Origin: Margaritispora aquatica
Lineage: Eukaryota; Ascomycota; Leotiomycetes; Helotiales; Discinellaceae
Direction: 5' to 3'
Length of the DNA: 64,000 nucleotides
Assembly: GCA_007644065.1 (NCBI GenBank)
Contig: VJWN01000026.1
Location: 372,001 to 436,000 of the forward strand
The first letter of the stretch is position 1. Every line of letters starts with the position of its first letter. The notes below the pieces were generated by a model, which was not told where the DNA came from, made no database searches, and saw nothing but the letters and a program-made list of their open reading frames with translations. The position numbers and the translations under genes are program-made. Of this stretch, positions 21,701 through 33,370 are shown piece after piece.

Positions 21701-22692
21701 CATTAAATGAAGAACCCTCGCCACCATCACCACCTCCTCCCTCTCCGCCAACGCGTGCTAGGAGTCCCGTCACCAATGTAGGACCACTTCCATTCAGACC
21801 AACTCAATATACCCACCGCCCATCTACTTTGAACCCTTTTACAGGCAGACCATTCAGCCAAGCTCTGCCTAGACCTCCCGGACCAGAACCTAGGCCCCCT
21901 CCACCCCCGAAGCAACCATCTCCAGCTCCAGGACAAATACCGTTATCGCGCAGCAATCGACCCTCACCTCGCCAACTTCGAGATATAACGGATCATAGAA
22001 GCCCGCGTCATGATGTACCTCTGGCAGTAGAAGAAGGCGATGATTTAGAACCTCAATTCGGACCAATTGATTTCAGACGCGAAGCGAATAATAGAACTTT
22101 TACTCTAGATCCACAGCCACAAGCTGACCCCGAGACACAGACAGAGTCACTACCTGCTGTTGGCCCTTCCAGACGCAAGAATGCTGATATCGAGGCGAGA
22201 AGCGGACTTCTGGACAAACCTCAACAGCCAAAACGTGACAAAACTCGTTTTGTGAGCGAGCAAGACTCTACTACGCCTAGAGTCCACCCCCCACCCCCAA
22301 CCAGCTCGATATCCTCGGACGAAGATACGACGCCAATCCCCTCCCAGGGCCCCAGAGGCCAGTTGCCAGGCTTCCAGGCCCAGCCGAGACCCGTACCTCT
22401 GCCTCCAAACCCATTCAACAGGATGGATTTCAACCTGAGTCAGCACAACTTCTTCGCGGCTCCACTGCGGCAGCAACCTGATCCGCTCAGGCATGCTCGA
22501 GCTCGAAGAACTTCACCGTTACCAGTCATGACCAACGCTGCTCGAAATGCGTCGAGGGCGAGTACGATCTGGCCGGGTGAAGATGTGTTTGATGACGGTA
22601 ATTTTATGTTTGATGCTATGGATAAGACAGAGCGACCGCCACTGCAGAAACCGAAGCAGAAGGAGAAAGATGGGAAGTGTCGACAGCAGTAG
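18732..22692 (+). CDS. Orphan protein with HETVH zinc-protease-like motif and Pro-rich tail
   Basis: Nine exons (18732-18936, 19216-19400, 19449-19534, 19584-19857, 19981-20493, 20537-21072, 21129-21473, 21525-21540, 21637-22692) join in frame to 1071 residues. Residues 251-330 carry ACLLLHETVHAFWKH, with HETVH at 291-295. Acidic residues in EPYFENEVTAGLG about 20 positions later could be a third zinc ligand, as in gluzincin-like proteases. A strongly basic segment follows (RRRRSRRVKK, then RRANRKANRTYIEKVRERQK). Next is a globular part with DFRDRVSHYYSRRQERD. The last ~350 residues are Pro/Arg/Ser-rich and disordered. I know no named family for the whole protein. Protease activity is an inference from one motif. 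No signal peptide is seen, so an intracellular protein is likely. Confidence 0.72.
18957..19000. repeat. 22-bp direct duplication in intron 1 of HExxH gene
   Basis: Two adjacent 22-bp units starting tacgagat and ending gatatat differ at two positions. They lie just inside the 279-bp first intron, by far the longest intron of this gene. The frame from exon 1 happens to stay open through both copies. Confidence 0.85.
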
Positions 22693-23576
22693 CAGGATGA
22701 CTAGAGAGGGTGGTTACCATCAATGGAAGTGTCTCGACCAAAATCGCAATTGGAGTTTGGTTTATGTTAGTTGCTCGCTTATTGCTTGACCTACCAAGCC
22801 TGCTCTTTCTAGATCGATATATAGCTATCTTATCATGCGTGCTATGCTAACACAGTGATGATTAAATCAAACAAGACTTTCTTAGTGAGCAAGTTATGAC
22901 ATTGGATAGTGAGTATGCCTTGGAAACATTGTGACTCGTCTAGTATATTCGTATATTCGAATGCAATTCAGACACGCAGTCGTGTGATGTAAATCCTACA
23001 CACCCTATACAAAAGTCAGACTTTAGCAATGAAATGAGCCTCTACTAAAACAATTTTTTGTCCAAACCAATGAAACTGTGTCCACGTTTTCATAGTCTAC
23101 TCGCGTCTCCATCCTATCACAATTTGCCAAGAGAAATCACCAAATGGTAGTACGTCAACAAAGTGTTCGCGGTCATGATAGATTCTGCCTAGCTACGTCA
23201 ATGGTCATGATGACCCAGCATCATACATTTCCTAGGATATTGCAGAGCAGTGCATCGCGACCAGACTCACCACCGAACCTAACGTGTTTAAGAGCCGGTG
23301 ATCTCATACTGGAGACCTAGCTCCCGCTGCAGGGATAGGCAGGGCTCAGGCAAGCCACTCCCCCTCTTCGCTTAAGATTAAGTTCTCGCCAAAGCGGAGG
23401 TCTAGACTTTGGGGGAGCGGATCTAGTTCCCATAGTTGAACCTACACTAACACCAAACGGACTTATTTCAAGAGGGGGAGATCCCCAACTGTCTTTTGAA
23501 CTGAGAAACAAAACACACTCACTCACTCATTTTTTAAACTGATCATTGTATTCCCCCCGCCTTCAAATTTGCCAGA
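22693..23576. other. Intergenic, no supported gene
   Basis: This 884-bp stretch holds A/T-rich sequence and the promoter of the next orphan gene. The only long reverse frame (about 23317-23526) has no motif. Confidence 0.5.
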
Positions 23577-24405
23577 ATGTTAAAGAAAATCAACTCGTTC
23601 CCGTGGGGGCCTTTGCGAAGAAAAAGTAGCAACACATCATCGCCGCATAAGATAGAATGGATGTACTTTCAAGAGGCACCACGAGATTACTATAGTCAGG
23701 AGACAAGAGATTTGGGTAATTCTCCTCATAATCCATGGATGAGCCATGACTGACGAAACAACAGCTTTCCGTCTCTACCTAGAGAGACTTCCTGCAGGCG
23801 AGAGACCATGTCGTGATAACATGCCTGACTTTCTGCAGGCTGATCCTGTCAGTAAATCTTGTTGGCTTGTGGCGCTTTGAAAGAAAGCAGATATTTTATG
23901 CTTGTGAAAGAGAAATATACTAACAATCCAGGTATATGCTTCTCACCTCTTGAGAGAAGCCGCCGACCAACTTGCACTTGAAAACTCCCCTCCTACCAGT
24001 CCAGAAGAGGAAGAGCTTCGCATCCACCAACTACGGCAAACAGAGAGGATGGTCTTTTCGCAACACACGCGGACTGTGGAGGTAGAAGTGAAGGAGGTCG
24101 CTGAAGAGCGCGAAGAACTCTTCAGGCTCGATCGCAAGAAGGCTTGTGAAAAGAAGCTTAAGCGAATGAGTCCCAACCAGAAACTTCAGTCCCGCCTGAA
24201 GTGGTTGGTGAAGAAGCCAAGAAGTCGTATCGAGAAGCAAATAATGGGATCTGGGCCATTATATAATCCTGATGGGTGGCGGACGAGGAAGCAGGCGGTG
24301 GGTAGTGGGTGTTTGGTGGATTGGCCGGAGGAGTGGCCACAGGATGGGTATGTCATGTGCTTCGGTTGTGAGAATTGCATGGCGCAGAGAGGAAGGAGGG
24401 GCTAA
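23577..24405 (+). CDS. Orphan protein, charged coiled-coil-like
   Basis: Three exons (23577-23715, 23765-23847, 23932-24405) join in frame to 231 residues. Introns are 49 and 84 bp with GT-AG ends, and the second has a clear actaac branch sequence. The N-terminal third contains IEWMYFQEAPRDYYSQETRD. The middle is Glu/Arg-rich and probably helical (RTVEVEVKEVAEEREELFRL), followed by a basic block (KKACEKKLKRMSPNQKLQ). The tail contains four tryptophans or cysteines of note (CLVDWPEEWPQDG, then CFGCENC). CFGCENC could bind metal, but four ligands are not evident. No family is recognised. It follows the HExxH gene on the same strand. Confidence 0.6.
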
Positions 24406-24818
24406 AGGCGGAGTTGTAGTGCCTTTAGTGGGTGAAGGGTTTGAGGGTGGAGACAATCGTGGTTGTTCGATGATATATTTTCAGTCATCATTGTTGAACG
24501 CTATTTCGCTTGGCGTTGGATGATACCAGGCTTGATGCCAACATGGAGCTATATCTTGGCTTTTGGTTATATATATCGAACTTGATTTATAAAGATCTCG
24601 AAATAATGGTAATGTGTAACACATCTGGATCCACATCAGGAGCTTGTTTCTTACTCTTGGTACTCGAATTTTGGTGTGGCCAGAATAGTATAGCCACTAT
24701 TGACAGACGGACTACCCGTTAAAAGCCCATACAATTTATCACAAAGTAACCTCCACAAATGGGCAATTGAAATTCTCGTTCCACGAAGGCATCAAAAACC
24801 ACCAAACATACTGTGAAA
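24406..24818. other. Short intergenic gap
   Basis: 413 bp between two same-strand orphan genes, with an A/T-rich middle. It should contain the 3' end of one gene and the promoter of the next. Nothing else is visible. Confidence 0.45.
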
Positions 24819-25283
24819 ATGAGCGCCAGAAGACCGTCGATTTATTCAGACACATTCCTCAGGCACGAACTTGACAAAACGTTCACTATCTGCCCCGAGG
24901 TCGTCTACTCTTGCAGAAGACCAGAATTTGAATGCGGTGTGTTCTTTCTTCTCACTGTGCTGCATTCTTTTCGCTCACTCGGTTGCTGCTTGGACACAAT
25001 CAGCTAATCCAAATCCACAACGTATCAAATTTACCACGGAGTATGTCCCAGAACAGAACTGAAATGCTTCTGCCACGTCGAGCGCCATGACCCAGTAGCG
25101 ATTGATTACCTTACCGAGGCAAGGAAACAAGTACGATTGGAGGCGACGCATCAAGGGAGTGGTAACGGAGAGCCTGAAGTACAGTCACGGGGCTGGTGGA
25201 AGAGATTGCCGCGGCGCATGAAAACAAAGCTTAGGAGCTTGAGACGGTGGAAGATGAGTAGCAGAATTGCTGAGAATTTCTGA
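24819..25283 (+). CDS. Small basic orphan protein
   Basis: Two exons (24819-24936 and 25057-25283) join in frame to 114 residues. The 120-bp intron has a GTGTGT donor and an acag acceptor. The product begins MSARRPSIYSDTFLRHELDK, has a cysteine cluster around ECELKCFCHVERHD, and ends in a Trp/Arg/Lys-rich segment (RGWWKRLPRRMKTKLRSLRR). There is no signal peptide, so a classical secreted effector is unlikely. The basic tail loosely resembles that of the preceding orphan gene (RLKWLVKKPRSRIEKQ), so the two could be distant relatives; this is weak. No function is assigned. The frame is short, which keeps confidence low. Confidence 0.45.
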
Positions 25284-27464
25284 GAGATAATGGAAGATGG
25301 AAAGAAAGATACTCCGGAGTATATGGGATATACTGTAAGGTGTCATGGAGTTAAGTTCTTTATGTGGCGAAGTGACGCAGATATTGTCGGAGTAACTCTC
25401 AACAAATCAAGATACATACTCTTTCAGGCCGCGGTTATTGTTGCTCTAAATTTTGGGATGTCTTCGTGCGTAACTGAAATTAAGTAAATGCTGTATTGTG
25501 GGGTTCTTGATCAAGTCGAGGGAGAGAAAGCATCCGATCCAACACGTGCAAACTGGCTTCCGACCGAAGCCTGCAATTACTGATCTCGGGATTGGAGAAG
25601 AAAATGAAAGCTTGGTATTTGAAGTGGGAGGTTATTCATTAGAGCTAGAGCTACCAATTTGCCTTACCTGTAGATTCCTATAGTAAGATCATGGGATCTT
25701 TCTAAGAGCCCGGTGTGCTGCTTCAAATGGGGCTCGAAAGCTGAGTATGCGACAGCTGGAGCGAGGATAAGGTAAGCTCTGTTGGCTTCGACTTGCATGG
25801 TTCTTTGTCGTGAAGTCCTTTGCGCTCTCGATTTTGCGGTATAAGACGGTCGTGTTCAACATGATTTCGATGGTAATGAAGCGTATATTTAACTGGAGCT
25901 TAGTTTAAAGGGCTAATCCCGATGGTCCCTAACCGAGAAGAAAATATGCTGTGTAGTTATATACTTTGAAGGTCCATGCTGGGCACTCTTGCTCGTTGCA
26001 ATATTGTTTTGAGTGTAGAGCATTAAAGACCTTATAGACTTAAAGGCTTTGATGTGATTTTGTGGGACGGTCGCCTTGACAACGTGCATACATATGTATG
26101 ATCAGGGTGGGCAGGCCAGGGCAGTGCATTCTCTTAGGCAACCCTAGTGCACTTCTAAAGGTTCATCGCACCATCTGTGAACGCCAGACTTGATTCGATA
26201 TTTCCGTTCCTCTATCCATAACGAAAACATGCGTGAAGCAAGCAAAGCATTGAAAGAACAAGAAAGTCAAAGGGTTGCCAGATCCATTGAGACTTACGGC
26301 ACAAATCCTCTAGCACTCAGCATCTCTCAATACACAAGCGATGTTAACAATAAAGCTATGTGGTAGAGGACTAAAACGAGTGTGAAAATGCAAGTCATGG
26401 TTCGAAGAAGTGCGGCTGTCGTGTCATAGCTGGACAGTCTTGCACTTGCAATCCGCGAGTATCATTCACACACCCAGATCAGAAAATTTATAGAATTATC
26501 CTGCGATTTCCTAATGTTGTGTCTTACGGCAAGATTGCAAGAGATCAAGACTCCATAGAAGTTGAGATAAGCTTAAAACCTTCTTCTAAATGTGGTTAGG
26601 CACGAAAACTAAGGATCTATCATGAGCTTTACCAGAGTGCAGTAGGTCGATAAGCACCAGTTATCTTAACCTCGGAGCTTACGGATATCAAAGAGGCACA
26701 CCCAAAAGCACGGCGTTCGACTCGGCCAAACATCACATACAATGCTGATCATTTGATGCCGCTGGACCACTTAATCGAAGAATGATAAGTTGGATCTCAT
26801 CATCTCGAGGAACACAACAACATTCTAGCACAACCACTGAACGATGAATATGAATGAATCAAAGCTCTTCATACAGAGCCTGCCATGGACATGTACATCT
26901 GAGGAAATCATGCTAAATTTCAGAGACCTTGAGGAATGTGCTAGGTCCAGACATATCACAACATGGTCCGGAGCCCACCAGGGTTAGTTGATGAACAAAG
27001 AAATATGAGCGTAGGTTACTTGTATCTCGTCAGGAAGACATACATACGTATTACGAAATACAATCAATAAGAAAAATCTTATGTTTCGGCCTCTTTCAAA
27101 ACAAAATCCTGTGGGTGGCAATACAACTCGCGAGTGCGCAAACACATGTTGACTCTGGGCTCGGTTTTCATCCTTAAGGGCAACCAGCTAGGAAACCCCG
27201 AAAGACGGCTTATTTTCAATGGATAACCTCCTACAGAGTTAGTTATGTTGCATCTCTAGGCAGCTACTATTAGTCAAGAGTGGGATGTGGTAGCATCTGT
27301 ACGAGAACATGAAGCCATGACGACGACAATTCCATCTAACCAAGATTCAAGCAAGTCACTAGGAGCTAAAATCTTACTCAAAGCAACACAGTCTGAAGAT
27401 AAGTAACGCAATGTTTCCTAACATCCAACTTTCACACTCATCGTTCTCTTAATTTTCGATCATA
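25284..27464. other. 2.2-kb gene-free region
   Basis: No frame above about 65 codons carries any recognisable motif, and no splice-linked chain could be built on either strand. Base composition is A/T-rich. The right end must contain the promoter of the FAD oxidoreductase. It may hold decayed sequence, but no transposon termini or target-site duplications were seen. Confidence 0.5.
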
Positions 27465-28920
27465 ATGACCGCATCCAAAACCCTAGTGGGTTTGCCTCGC
27501 CCAAACCCAACCAAATCCTACTGGCAAACTCCTCCATCTTCTATTGCAGACCATCGTACCACGGAGCATCTCCCTACTCAAGCCAAGTATGTAATCGTTG
27601 GCTCTGGCATCACAGGCGCGAGCATTGCCTACAAGCTCTTCCAAGCAGAGCCCAATGCCTCTATTGTTATGCTTGAAGCTCGCCAAGCGTGCAGTGGTGC
27701 CACAGGACGTAATGGTGGCCACTGCCGAGCCGGATGGTATCTCTCTTTCAAGGATCATGTGGAGCAGTTTGGTGAGAAGGATGCACTTAGGCTGGAAGCT
27801 CTTGAGGAAGCCAATGTACAGAATGTTGCAGCATTTATCAAGAAGCGTGAGATTGATTGTGATTTGAGAGCTGTGGAAACGATTGACATCTTCACTGATC
27901 AGTCGGAGTTAGACGAGGCATTGGATGCACTCAGAGCTCGCAAGGAAGTTTTCACCGGACGAGTCGAGGCAGAGGTATTGACAAAGCATAAGATCTGGGA
28001 CGGCAAAGAGACAAGAGAAAAAATGCTGGTTCCCGAAGCATTGGGAGCTGTGTCCTTCCCGGCGTATGTTTTGCAGCCTTACAAATTGGTCTGTGGGATT
28101 CTTGAGATGTGTCTTGAAAAGGGTCTGAATCTCCAAACAAACACACCAGTTCTCGACATTGCACAGACAGGGGGATCCAAGTTGTGGACAGTGACCACGA
28201 ATAGAGGTGATATTCAAGCAGAAAAAGTCATTCTTGCGACAAATGCCTACACTGGAGCGCTTTATCCTCCTCTGGCCGATTTCATCATCCCAACTAGGGC
28301 CCAGCTTACTGCAATGCGTCCAGGATTAAACATAGCTGGCAGTCCTATTTTAGAAAGATCGATTGCTCTGAACAGTGCGATTACTGGAGACTACTTTCAG
28401 ACTCGAATGGAACCTTTCTCGGGCGCTGGAGATGTCATATATGGTAAGTCCTGCAAGCATCGTGACGCTACAATATCATTTGAAAGCTAACACTAAGGAG
28501 GTGGAGGTAGATCTTTCGGCACTAACAGAGAACAACCTGTGTTGGATGATACGACTGTTCACCCTAGAATCTCGGCGCACCAACGCAATGGTCCTTCAGA
28601 GTTTTTTGGTCGCAAGAGCTGGGGCGAAGATGGTGAATTTGTGATGGAATGGTCTGGTATCATGGGATACACGAAAGACAAGCAAGTCATTATTGGGGAA
28701 GCACCAGACCAGCCGGGGCTGTATATTTGTGCTGGATTTCACGGGCATGGTGAGCAAATAGACATATTTGGTGTAGTATGACTGACAATGGCTAGGAATG
28801 GCACTGACCTTCGAATCGGCCGAGGCACTCGTTGGGATCATGTTGGGAAGGGAAGGGGAGGTAGATAAATGGCTGCCGAGCTGCTATAAAATCTCTCGCA
28901 TTCCGAGGATTGCGCTCTGA
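27465..28920 (+). CDS. FAD-dependent oxidoreductase (DAO family)
   Basis: Three exons (27465-28443, 28498-28749, 28796-28920) join to 451 residues. The dinucleotide-binding motif is KYVIVGSGITGASIAYKL (GSGITG at residues 46-51). The family signature CSGATGRNGGHCRAG follows near 72-86; here the FAD-attachment histidine region of DAO-type amine oxidases is present. The C-terminal FAD-contact motif is YICAGFHGHGMALTF, split by the second intron. The conserved YGGGG-like turn lies at the first splice junction (VIYG then GGRSFG). Fungal relatives oxidise small amines or amino acids, releasing H2O2, ammonia and an aldehyde or keto product; the substrate is unknown. No transporter or pathway partner lies beside it. 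Length fits the family. Confidence 0.9.
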
Positions 28921-29467
28921 GAACTTTGCGTTTGAGTCTTAAAGTTAGTACCTGAGTACCTAGTAATACAGTGCGGAAAAGCGCTTTCACACGCTCTGGA
29001 GAGTTTTGGGCAAATGACATGTTCATGAACGATTTTAATTTCTACAAGCTCTAGGTGAATGGCCCTTATAAATACAAAACAGTTTTTTTAATCTGTGTGC
29101 TTTTCTTGCTTCTCAGGATTGTTTGACGTTGATACTTAATCACGTGGCTGACCAGCTTGGTCAGAGATCTTGTCCAAATATTCATTCCGGATTTTAAGTA
29201 TTGCAACCCCAAAAGGTATTGACTCCTAAAGCAGGCCGCATTATAGTCACCCCCAACTAAGCTCTCGCATGGTATATCTCTTCCGCGGGAGGATACACGG
29301 ACATGTGAAATGCAAAGAAGATCTCTCGGCAGTACCCGAGACATCTAGAATAGATAAAGCTAGCCGGAACTGGCTAGACTAGTTCTTTAAACTCAACCTC
29401 GTTCCTGCAACGAAGATGGTTCGCATCCGTCTATAAAGTCACATTCAAATCACGACCTATTAGCAAC
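28921..29467. other. Intergenic with CACGTG site
   Basis: 547 bp between two same-strand genes. A CACGTG palindrome lies at 29141-29146, about 320 bp upstream of the peptidase start. No gene is seen. Confidence 0.5.
29141..29146. promoter_or_regulatory. CACGTG E-box upstream of aminopeptidase P
   Basis: A perfect CACGTG lies about 320 bp upstream of the peptidase start codon. It is further from the start than the others, so the link is weaker. Confidence 0.3.
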
Positions 29468-31245
29468 ATGGGACTCTTTTCTGAGAACAGTATGGATAAG
29501 GAGGCCATGGCCACCTCGGACGAATGGACTATGGATATGGAAGAATACGGAGATATGGTGTAAGCATCTCCATTCTTGGAAACACGGTGTTTTTTGCTTA
29601 CTCAAACACCGTATAGTGCCATCAAGATCAAATCCAAACCAAAGGAGAAATATCCAGGTATAGGAGACCGATTTAATTAATGATTGCAAGGTTAACACTG
29701 CACCAGCAAAGCTTCATGCTAGGGGAGTTGCCAAGAGACTGGGGGTCAAATCAGGCTTGATATATGTCCCCGGTCTTCCAGCACTAGAATATGAAGACTC
29801 GGATCAGCCAGTGGCCTTTCGTCAGAGAAGATATTTCTACTATCTCAGTGGTATGGATATTGCTGGTTGTGCAGTAACCTACGATATCGGCAGTGACCGA
29901 CTGAGTGCATTCATTCCACCTGCAAACTTCGGATCGAACGTGATCTTCAATGGCTCGAGTCCCACCTGCAAGGAAATCAAAGCCGAGTACGACTTTGACG
30001 ATGTGCAGCGTATTTCTAATCTTCCTTATTGCCTGGGCTCTTTCATTAAGAATAGTTCCGGTTCGAAAATATTTGTTTTGCACGAATACGATGTGTCTCA
30101 GAATCTGCTTCAAAGAATAGCTCTTTCGACGGCAAAGGACGAGAAAAGCAAATTTGAGATGACGATGTTGAAGCCTGCAATGAACGCTGCACGCGTTATT
30201 AAAAGTCCGTACGAGCTGAAAATGATAAGAAAAGCGAGCGCCATCACAGCTCAAGCACACGTCAATGTCTTGCGTGCCATCAAAAGCCTCGATAACGAGG
30301 CAGAGGCGGAGGCTATTTTTGCTGCAACATGCATCTCTGAGCAAGCCAAGCAGCAAGCATATGGTATCATTGCTGGAGCTGGATCCAATGCTAGCACTCT
30401 GCACTATGTTGCTAACAATACACCACTGAAGGGGAGACAGGCTCTCTGCCTGGACGCTGGTTGTGAGTGGAAATGTTATGCTTCCGATGTCACTAGAACA
30501 TTTCCGATTTCTGGAAAGTGGACACCAGAGGCGAAAGAGATATATGACTTAGTCGCCGAGATGCAAGAGGAATGTATCGAGATGGTGAAGCCAGGAGCCA
30601 ATTTCAGGGACATTCATATACATGCAGAGAAAGTAGCAGTCGCTGGCCTCATGAAACTGGGCTTGCTTAGAAATGGCACATTTGAGGAATTATGCAATGC
30701 TCGTGCTTCAGTAGCATTCTTTCCCCATGGACTTGGTCGTAAGTTTCCTCGGTTTGGACTGCGGATTATGCTCACTATTGCAGATTACCTTGGCCTCGAA
30801 TGCCACGATGTCGGCGATGGTGGTGCTCTTCTCTTGAGCTCTCAAAGGAAACCGAATAAATGGGCAAACATGCAATGCGACCTCGCTGGAGGTCCAGGCA
30901 TGCAAGCAGCCTCAATATTAGCACCAAACATGGTCATCACTGTTGAACCTGGAATGTAAGTACCTTCCAAACTCTTACCCACACTCATCCTAACACTAAA
31001 TAAGTTACTTCTCTCGCTATGCCCTTGAAGAAGTGTGGCTCAAGGACGGCCGGTACTCAAAATACATCAACAAGAAACTGCTGGACAGATACTACCCCGT
31101 TGGCGGAGTGAGAATCGAAGATGACATTTTGGTTACTGAGGATGGGTACGAGAATCTGACGACTGCGCCGAAGGGAGATGAGGCGTTGAAGATCATTAAT
31201 GAAGGGCATGGAGGATCGAAAGACAAGAAAGGTTGGTTCTGGTGA
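29468..31245 (+). CDS. pepP: Xaa-Pro aminopeptidase (M24B, aminopeptidase P)
   Basis: Five exons (29468-29559, 29617-29657, 29707-30738, 30784-30955, 31005-31245) give 525 residues. The N-terminal AMP_N domain includes [18 protein letters not shown]. The pita-bread catalytic domain shows all five expected metal ligands: two Asp in [18 protein letters not shown], His in HGLGH, Glu in EPGIYF and Glu in [13 protein letters not shown]. The His motif is only complete after removing a 45-bp intron (30739-30783) that would otherwise stay in frame. The enzyme removes N-terminal residues that precede proline, using two Mn2+ ions, probably in the cytosol (no signal peptide). The product matches fungal PEPP in length and motif order. 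Confidence 0.93.
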
Positions 31246-31980
31246 GTTTATGGTACTTTAATGATCGGGTCTGGAACTATTTCAACAAAAGCAGAGATAC
31301 GAGTATACTTCAACAGTCTTGGGGCTCTTGTACTATACTGTAAAATGCACAGACAGAGCGTATGTTCTTTCATCACATATTTTGTTTCTGCGTGACTCAC
31401 TGCAAAGCGTTCGTGAAAAACAAGTCTGTGATTTATTTAATATCTGCATTGATTGTCAGCTGCTTTGCTATCCTGTTTGCCTCTCACAGCAGTAGCTATG
31501 AACTCTCCCTGTCAGTCATTAGCAAGGCCAAGCAGCAACGCACACGCTTTCCCCGAATGATTTCGCAAACTGCGATCTAGTCAGATCTGGATTGCAGTTG
31601 TTGTTTTGCTTCGACTGTGACGCCCATTTGAATTCAGATTGCCATCATGTTCACTTCCGGCATGTTCCAGTCTGGGTGGGTAAGCAGGACATTGTCTAGT
31701 TGTGTTACCGCATGGTACAGATAGTGTCGGAAAAGCTGCAACCTAGTGGATCCACCCGTCAAGTCGAGGTGCGTATCAACCAAAATGTCCATGGGACTTT
31801 GATAGCCTATCTTTCATCTTTTGTCAGATGCTATCGTAACTTGATTGGCTCAGAATTACTATTCTTTTTAATCATCTCATCCAAGCATCCGTATAGTGTC
31901 GCTCAGTCCCTCTTCATTTTTAGTCGCAAATGCGAATCCTCTATCTGGTTAGGCATCGTCGGAGGAAGGGCAGGATTTTT
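31246..31980. other. Convergent intergenic region
   Basis: 735 bp between the peptidase 3' end and the broken 2EXR gene. A forward 101-codon frame (31700-32005) partly overlaps the pseudogene antisense and has no motif. No gene is supported. Confidence 0.5.
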
Positions 31981-32537
31981 TTATATGCTGGATATTCGAG
32001 CTTGAAAGCCAATGTGAGAATTGTTTGATTGTGATAGTCTAGCACATAAGTGATCACAAAACGAGTCGGTATTGATGAAATGAGCAACTGTACCTCGCTT
32101 ATTTGTCATAAAAGCCAGATTCTCGATTATTTTGCTGTTGAGAGTTTGGAGCATGGTGTTGAAATTTGGTCTTGAGATCACCCAGCCGCGAGTGACGTAG
32201 ATGACATCGATTGTTGGGGTGAAGTAAATCTTCTACTGTTTGTTCTGTGGCTCCTCTTCATCCTTGTTCTCTTGCTCTTTCTCGGCGAGCAGCAAGTGAT
32301 ATCTTCGAAGAATCTCAGTTCGTGCCTCGCGACAAGCGAGGAGCACGCCTTTACCACCGGGGATCGAGCCGGGCGCATTCCGAATGGTACTGTATTGGCT
32401 AATATGTATGATTGTGAAGACATAGTGGCTCTCCATACTTGCAGTTGCAGCTCGGTTGAGAGGCCCGGGAAGCAGGTGAACTTGCGGTTGTTGTTGGACC
32501 TTGTTTTCTTAGACTTCGGCGGTTTGGGAAGCCGCAA
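31981..32537 (-). pseudogene. Broken 2EXR-domain gene
   Basis: The reverse strand shows the parts of a 2EXR-domain protein in order but in broken frames. One frame (from about 32537) gives FTCFPGLSTELQLQVWRA, the usual 2EXR opening (F-x-L-P-x-E-L-x-x-x-I-W). A different frame then gives GGKGVLLACREARTEILRRY, the conserved CRESR-like helix. That frame meets a TAG stop (about 32234-32232) and then continues directly as KIYFTPTIDVIYVTRGWVI, the family's IYFNPxxDTIYF motif. At least one frameshift near 32340-32450 and one nonsense codon are therefore needed. A 51-bp intron at the frameshift (GTATGG donor, acag acceptor) lands in the wrong frame. 2EXR proteins are numerous and fast-turning in filamentous fungi; their function is mostly unknown. 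Confidence 0.75.
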
Positions 32538-33370
32538 AATTGGGAGGGAATGCTAAATAGATATGTGCGCTAGTGACAGTCATGGAATGAAAATTTGTAG
32601 GTGGACTTGCAGGATTGCTCAATGCACACTCTTCATCTGTCTCGCTTGCGAGCTGTAATGCCATTGTGATCGACTCCAAATCTCGATTAAGCGAAGCATA
32701 TTTCGTGTGAAAATATAAAAGATGAAGAACCTTTCAAGCGCAATGCTCGATGTATATGTCAGTTTGTGTAGCTCCATTTATTAGCATCGATTTATGTGGA
32801 TCTAAATGACACTATACCGATTGGACACTTTAGACTCTCGTTCTCTGAAGCTACAGAATATATGAGGCCCACAGCAGCAACTAAGTGCATTCTTACTACT
32901 CTCATACCACATGACGACAGTACACTAGGTAGAATTGATCAAAGCTGCTCTCTCGCGTACAGAAGCTACACAAATTTAGTGCTCGGCATTGAGAAACGAC
33001 ATTCTAGGAGATAGTAATCTTACTATTATCCTAGTTAGTCGCAAACCGAGGCTCTTGAGTATTTACAAACCCTGAATGGTGAAAATGGCGTATGGAAATT
33101 GCCCTCTGTGCTTATGCTGGATAAGCTTCCTAGAAATTTCAAATATGCTCTTCCCATTCCCCTCGAGAGTATTGCAGGCCTGACAGGGTTAACCTGCTTA
33201 TATACCTACCGAGGAGGTTACCAGTTGTTTCCATTAATCAGTTCGGGTAAGAATAGACACCAAGAGGAAACAGAAGATCACCTGCCTTTCCCAAACTCAA
33301 GCACAAATAACATGTAAAGATCAGCTGAAAACGGACATGGCTCGACAAACATCTTTTGGTATCACAAACA
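32538..33370. other. Intergenic, no supported gene
   Basis: About 830 bp between the broken 2EXR gene and the 3' end of DRS1. Only short frames without motifs are present. Confidence 0.5.

Noticed and set aside
29784..30404. 206-codon open frame on the reverse strand
   Set aside because: Antisense shadow of the aminopeptidase P exon; no motif, and the sense protein explains the sequence fully.
32233..32537. An intron that would rescue the 2EXR gene
   Set aside because: The best candidate (GTATGG donor, acag acceptor) leads into a third frame, and the later TAG stop would remain.
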